From Ulva prolifera (taxonomy: Eukaryota; Chlorophyta; Ulvophyceae; Ulvales; Ulvaceae): DNA of 64,000 bases. Positions within the stretch are counted from its first letter, which is position 1, and the number at the start of each line of letters is the position of its first letter. Shown one piece after another: positions 62,940-64,000 of this stretch. The stretch is taken from the NCBI GenBank assembly GCA_023078555.1, contig CM041196.1, forward strand, positions 11,984,985-12,048,984, written 5' to 3'. Position numbers and translations under genes: made by a program. Below the pieces are notes generated by a model. The model was not told the DNA's origin. It saw nothing but the letters and a program-made list of their open reading frames with translations, and searched no databases.

Positions 62940-63917
62940 CTAGTTTCCTGTGCCATGCATGTAGTTGAAGGACGGGCGGGGTGAGAATGCAGGACGAGCG
63001 TTGTAGCTGCCGAATGGGCGCTGGTGACGACCAGGCGCGCCACGGCCAGGATGCGGAGGCCGGCCATGGCCATTGCCACGGCCCGGCGGTCTGGTTGGTG
63101 TGGTGCCACGCCCAGGAGCTGGGCCACGCGAGCTGCGGACAGCGGTTAGCGCGTTCACCGCGGCCGCGTAGGCGTCCTCGAGCGTTGCCGGACCAGCACG
63201 GTCCAACTCGAGTTTGACAGTTGGATCGCGTATGATTTGTCGCAACGAGATCTTGTCGACCTCCTTGGGAGGGTCTTCAAGATTAGACAGTAATTCACAC
63301 ATGCGACGGTACTGGTCGTCGAATGACCCGGTGTACTTGCTAACGTCATACAAGGATTCGCGCAAGGCGGCTTGGGCTTTGCGCCCACTAACAAAGCGCG
63401 ATTTGAAATCCTCAATGAACTCATCGAGGGTGTGGTTTGGTTTGGTGGCAGAGTACTGCTCGTACCACACCGAGTCTGGACCGCCAAGTTTGTTACTAAG
63501 CGACACAGCAAGCTTGTGCGCATCTATGCCCGCAGGCGTGTAGACCAGAGCGCTACGCGAACTGCGAATGAATTCTCTAGCGGCTTCGTAGCCTTCGCCA
63601 TTGAACTTTTCTACATCGCGAATCCAGTTTGCATTCAAGGTTGGCGGAGCAGCCATAGGGGCGCTAGCCGCGGGTGCGGGTCCGGACTGCGCGGACATAG
63701 CAGGAATTTGCTGTGCGAGTGTTGACAGTTGTGCAGACAGGTCTGTGACTTGCTGCTGCAATGCATCTATGATCTGCTGTTGGTCAGACATGGGCGTCTC
63801 TAGCACCTGGAGAAGCTGGTCGGGGGGAATACCAAGCGCACTCGGTAGCGTCGTCCTCGGGCGCGCTTCAACGAACGCCCGAAGTCGGCTCAGAACCTCC
63901 CGGAGGTCCTCTGGCAT
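62940..63917 (-). CDS. gag: Gypsy Gag (capsid part)
   Basis: 325 residues. Residues about 43-72 form a Gln-rich coiled coil ('QQQIIDALQQQVTDLSAQL'), then Ala/Pro linker, then the capsid domain (about 97-245): 'WIRDVEKFNGEGYEAAREFI', 'LGGPDSVWYEQYSA', 'TLDEFIEDFKSRFVSGRKAQ', 'GSFDDQYRRMCELLSNLEDP'. The C-terminal part is Gly/Arg/Pro-rich. The start ATG lies 24 bases after the primer site, the normal place for the first gag codon. It ends at TAG, after which the knuckle continues in frame. Confidence 0.88.
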   Translation of the reverse strand: MPEDLREVLSRLRAFVEARPRTTLPSALGIPPDQLLQVLETPMSDQQQIIDALQQQVTDLSAQLSTLAQQIPAMSAQSGPAPAASAPMAAPPTLNANWIRDVEKFNGEGYEAAREFIRSSRSALVYTPAGIDAHKLAVSLSNKLGGPDSVWYEQYSATKPNHTLDEFIEDFKSRFVSGRKAQAALRESLYDVSKYTGSFDDQYRRMCELLSNLEDPPKEVDKISLRQIIRDPTVKLELDRAGPATLEDAYAAAVNALTAVRSSRGPAPGRGTTPTRPPGRGNGHGRPPHPGRGAPGRHQRPFGSYNARPAFSPRPSFNYMHGTGN

Positions 63918-63940
63918 ATACTACGTACAAGGGATCTTGA

Positions 63941-63955
63941 TGCTCACCGAAACCA
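63941..63955 (-). promoter_or_regulatory. Gypsy primer-binding site
   Basis: Element sense TGGTTTCGGTGAGCA, two bases inside the LTR end. It starts with TGG, as required for pairing with a tRNA CCA end, and shares TTGGT-TCGGTGAG with the sites at 2,001 and 27,086 except for one base. Which tRNA it uses was not determined. Confidence 0.6.
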
Positions 63956-63957
63956 AA

Positions 63958-64000
63958 TGAGCTGTCGGGACGGGACAAGACAGAGACAGACACTCAGAGA
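63958..64000 (-). repeat. Gypsy 5' LTR, cut by the window edge
   Basis: First 43 bases in plus coordinates; matches 58,545-58,587 except at two neighbouring positions (gacagaga versus gactaaga). Confidence 0.8.

Larger units (their letters stand above)
58545..64000 (-). mobile_element. Ty3/Gypsy element, chromovirus-like, near-complete
   Basis: Order on the minus strand: LTR (partial at window edge), primer site, Gag, zinc knuckle, protease, reverse transcriptase, RNase H, integrase, chromo-like end, polypurine tract, LTR. This is the Gypsy order (integrase last). Defects: TAG in Gag (62,940), one missing base in RNase H (about 60,797), a catalytic Asp to Tyr change in integrase, and TAG before the chromo-like end (59,000). 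The visible 43 bases of the two LTRs differ at two positions. Confidence 0.92.

Noticed and set aside
59000-62942. Reassigned genetic code (TAG as sense codon)
   Set aside because: Intact Copia-2 frames terminate at TAG at sensible places, and TAA and TGA also interrupt decayed frames; not enough to claim recoding.

Overview
This window looks like nuclear DNA of a eukaryote. It has retrotransposons of two superfamilies, a spliceosomal-type intron, a tRNA-derived SINE, a long (TA)n microsatellite and very low gene density. There is no sign of bacterial operons, plastid DNA or rRNA. The pattern fits a repeat-rich alga or other protist, but I cannot name the species.

Layout. 0-6.3 kb: decayed gag pieces of Copia and Ty3/Gypsy elements, LTR fragments and primer-binding-site remnants. 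6.3-10.25 kb: Copia-1, minus strand, 5'-truncated and frameshifted. 10.25-21.9 kb: exon-like pieces on the minus strand that probably belong to one large gene of unknown function, cut by Copia-2 (13,039-16,968). Copia-2 has identical 246-bp LTRs and a perfect 5-bp target duplication. 22-27 kb: dispersed repeats, a SINE copy (24,187-24,370) and LTR pieces. 27.1-32.5 kb: a run of plus-strand ORFs I cannot assign, ending in a small two-helix membrane protein. 33-39 kb: dispersed repeats, a second SINE copy, and a Gypsy protease remnant. 39,141-40,422: a DNA transposon with perfect 38-bp terminal inverted repeats and an 8-bp target duplication. 40.8-50 kb: hypothetical gene pieces, a (TA)n tract and an AT-rich repeat. 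51.2-52.1 kb: inverted partner of the 34.2-35.1 kb repeat. 52.3-55.4 kb: Copia-3, degraded and without reverse transcriptase. 56.9-58 kb: hypothetical gene pieces. 58,545 to the window end: a near-complete Ty3/Gypsy element on the minus strand; its second LTR runs off the edge.

Most notable: Copia-2 and the Gypsy element carry the same slippery heptamer (A AAU UUU), correctly phased, exactly where the reading frame must step by -1, with a hairpin just downstream. In Copia-2 the shift lies between integrase and reverse transcriptase, an unusual place for a Copia element. Two Copia primer-binding sites match the anticodon arm of initiator tRNA-Met (half-tRNA priming), not its 3' end. Copia-2 has lost almost all of gag yet has identical LTRs, so it probably moved using Gag supplied in trans.

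I see no intact single-copy gene of recognised function. All statements on homology to families rest on motifs read by eye.
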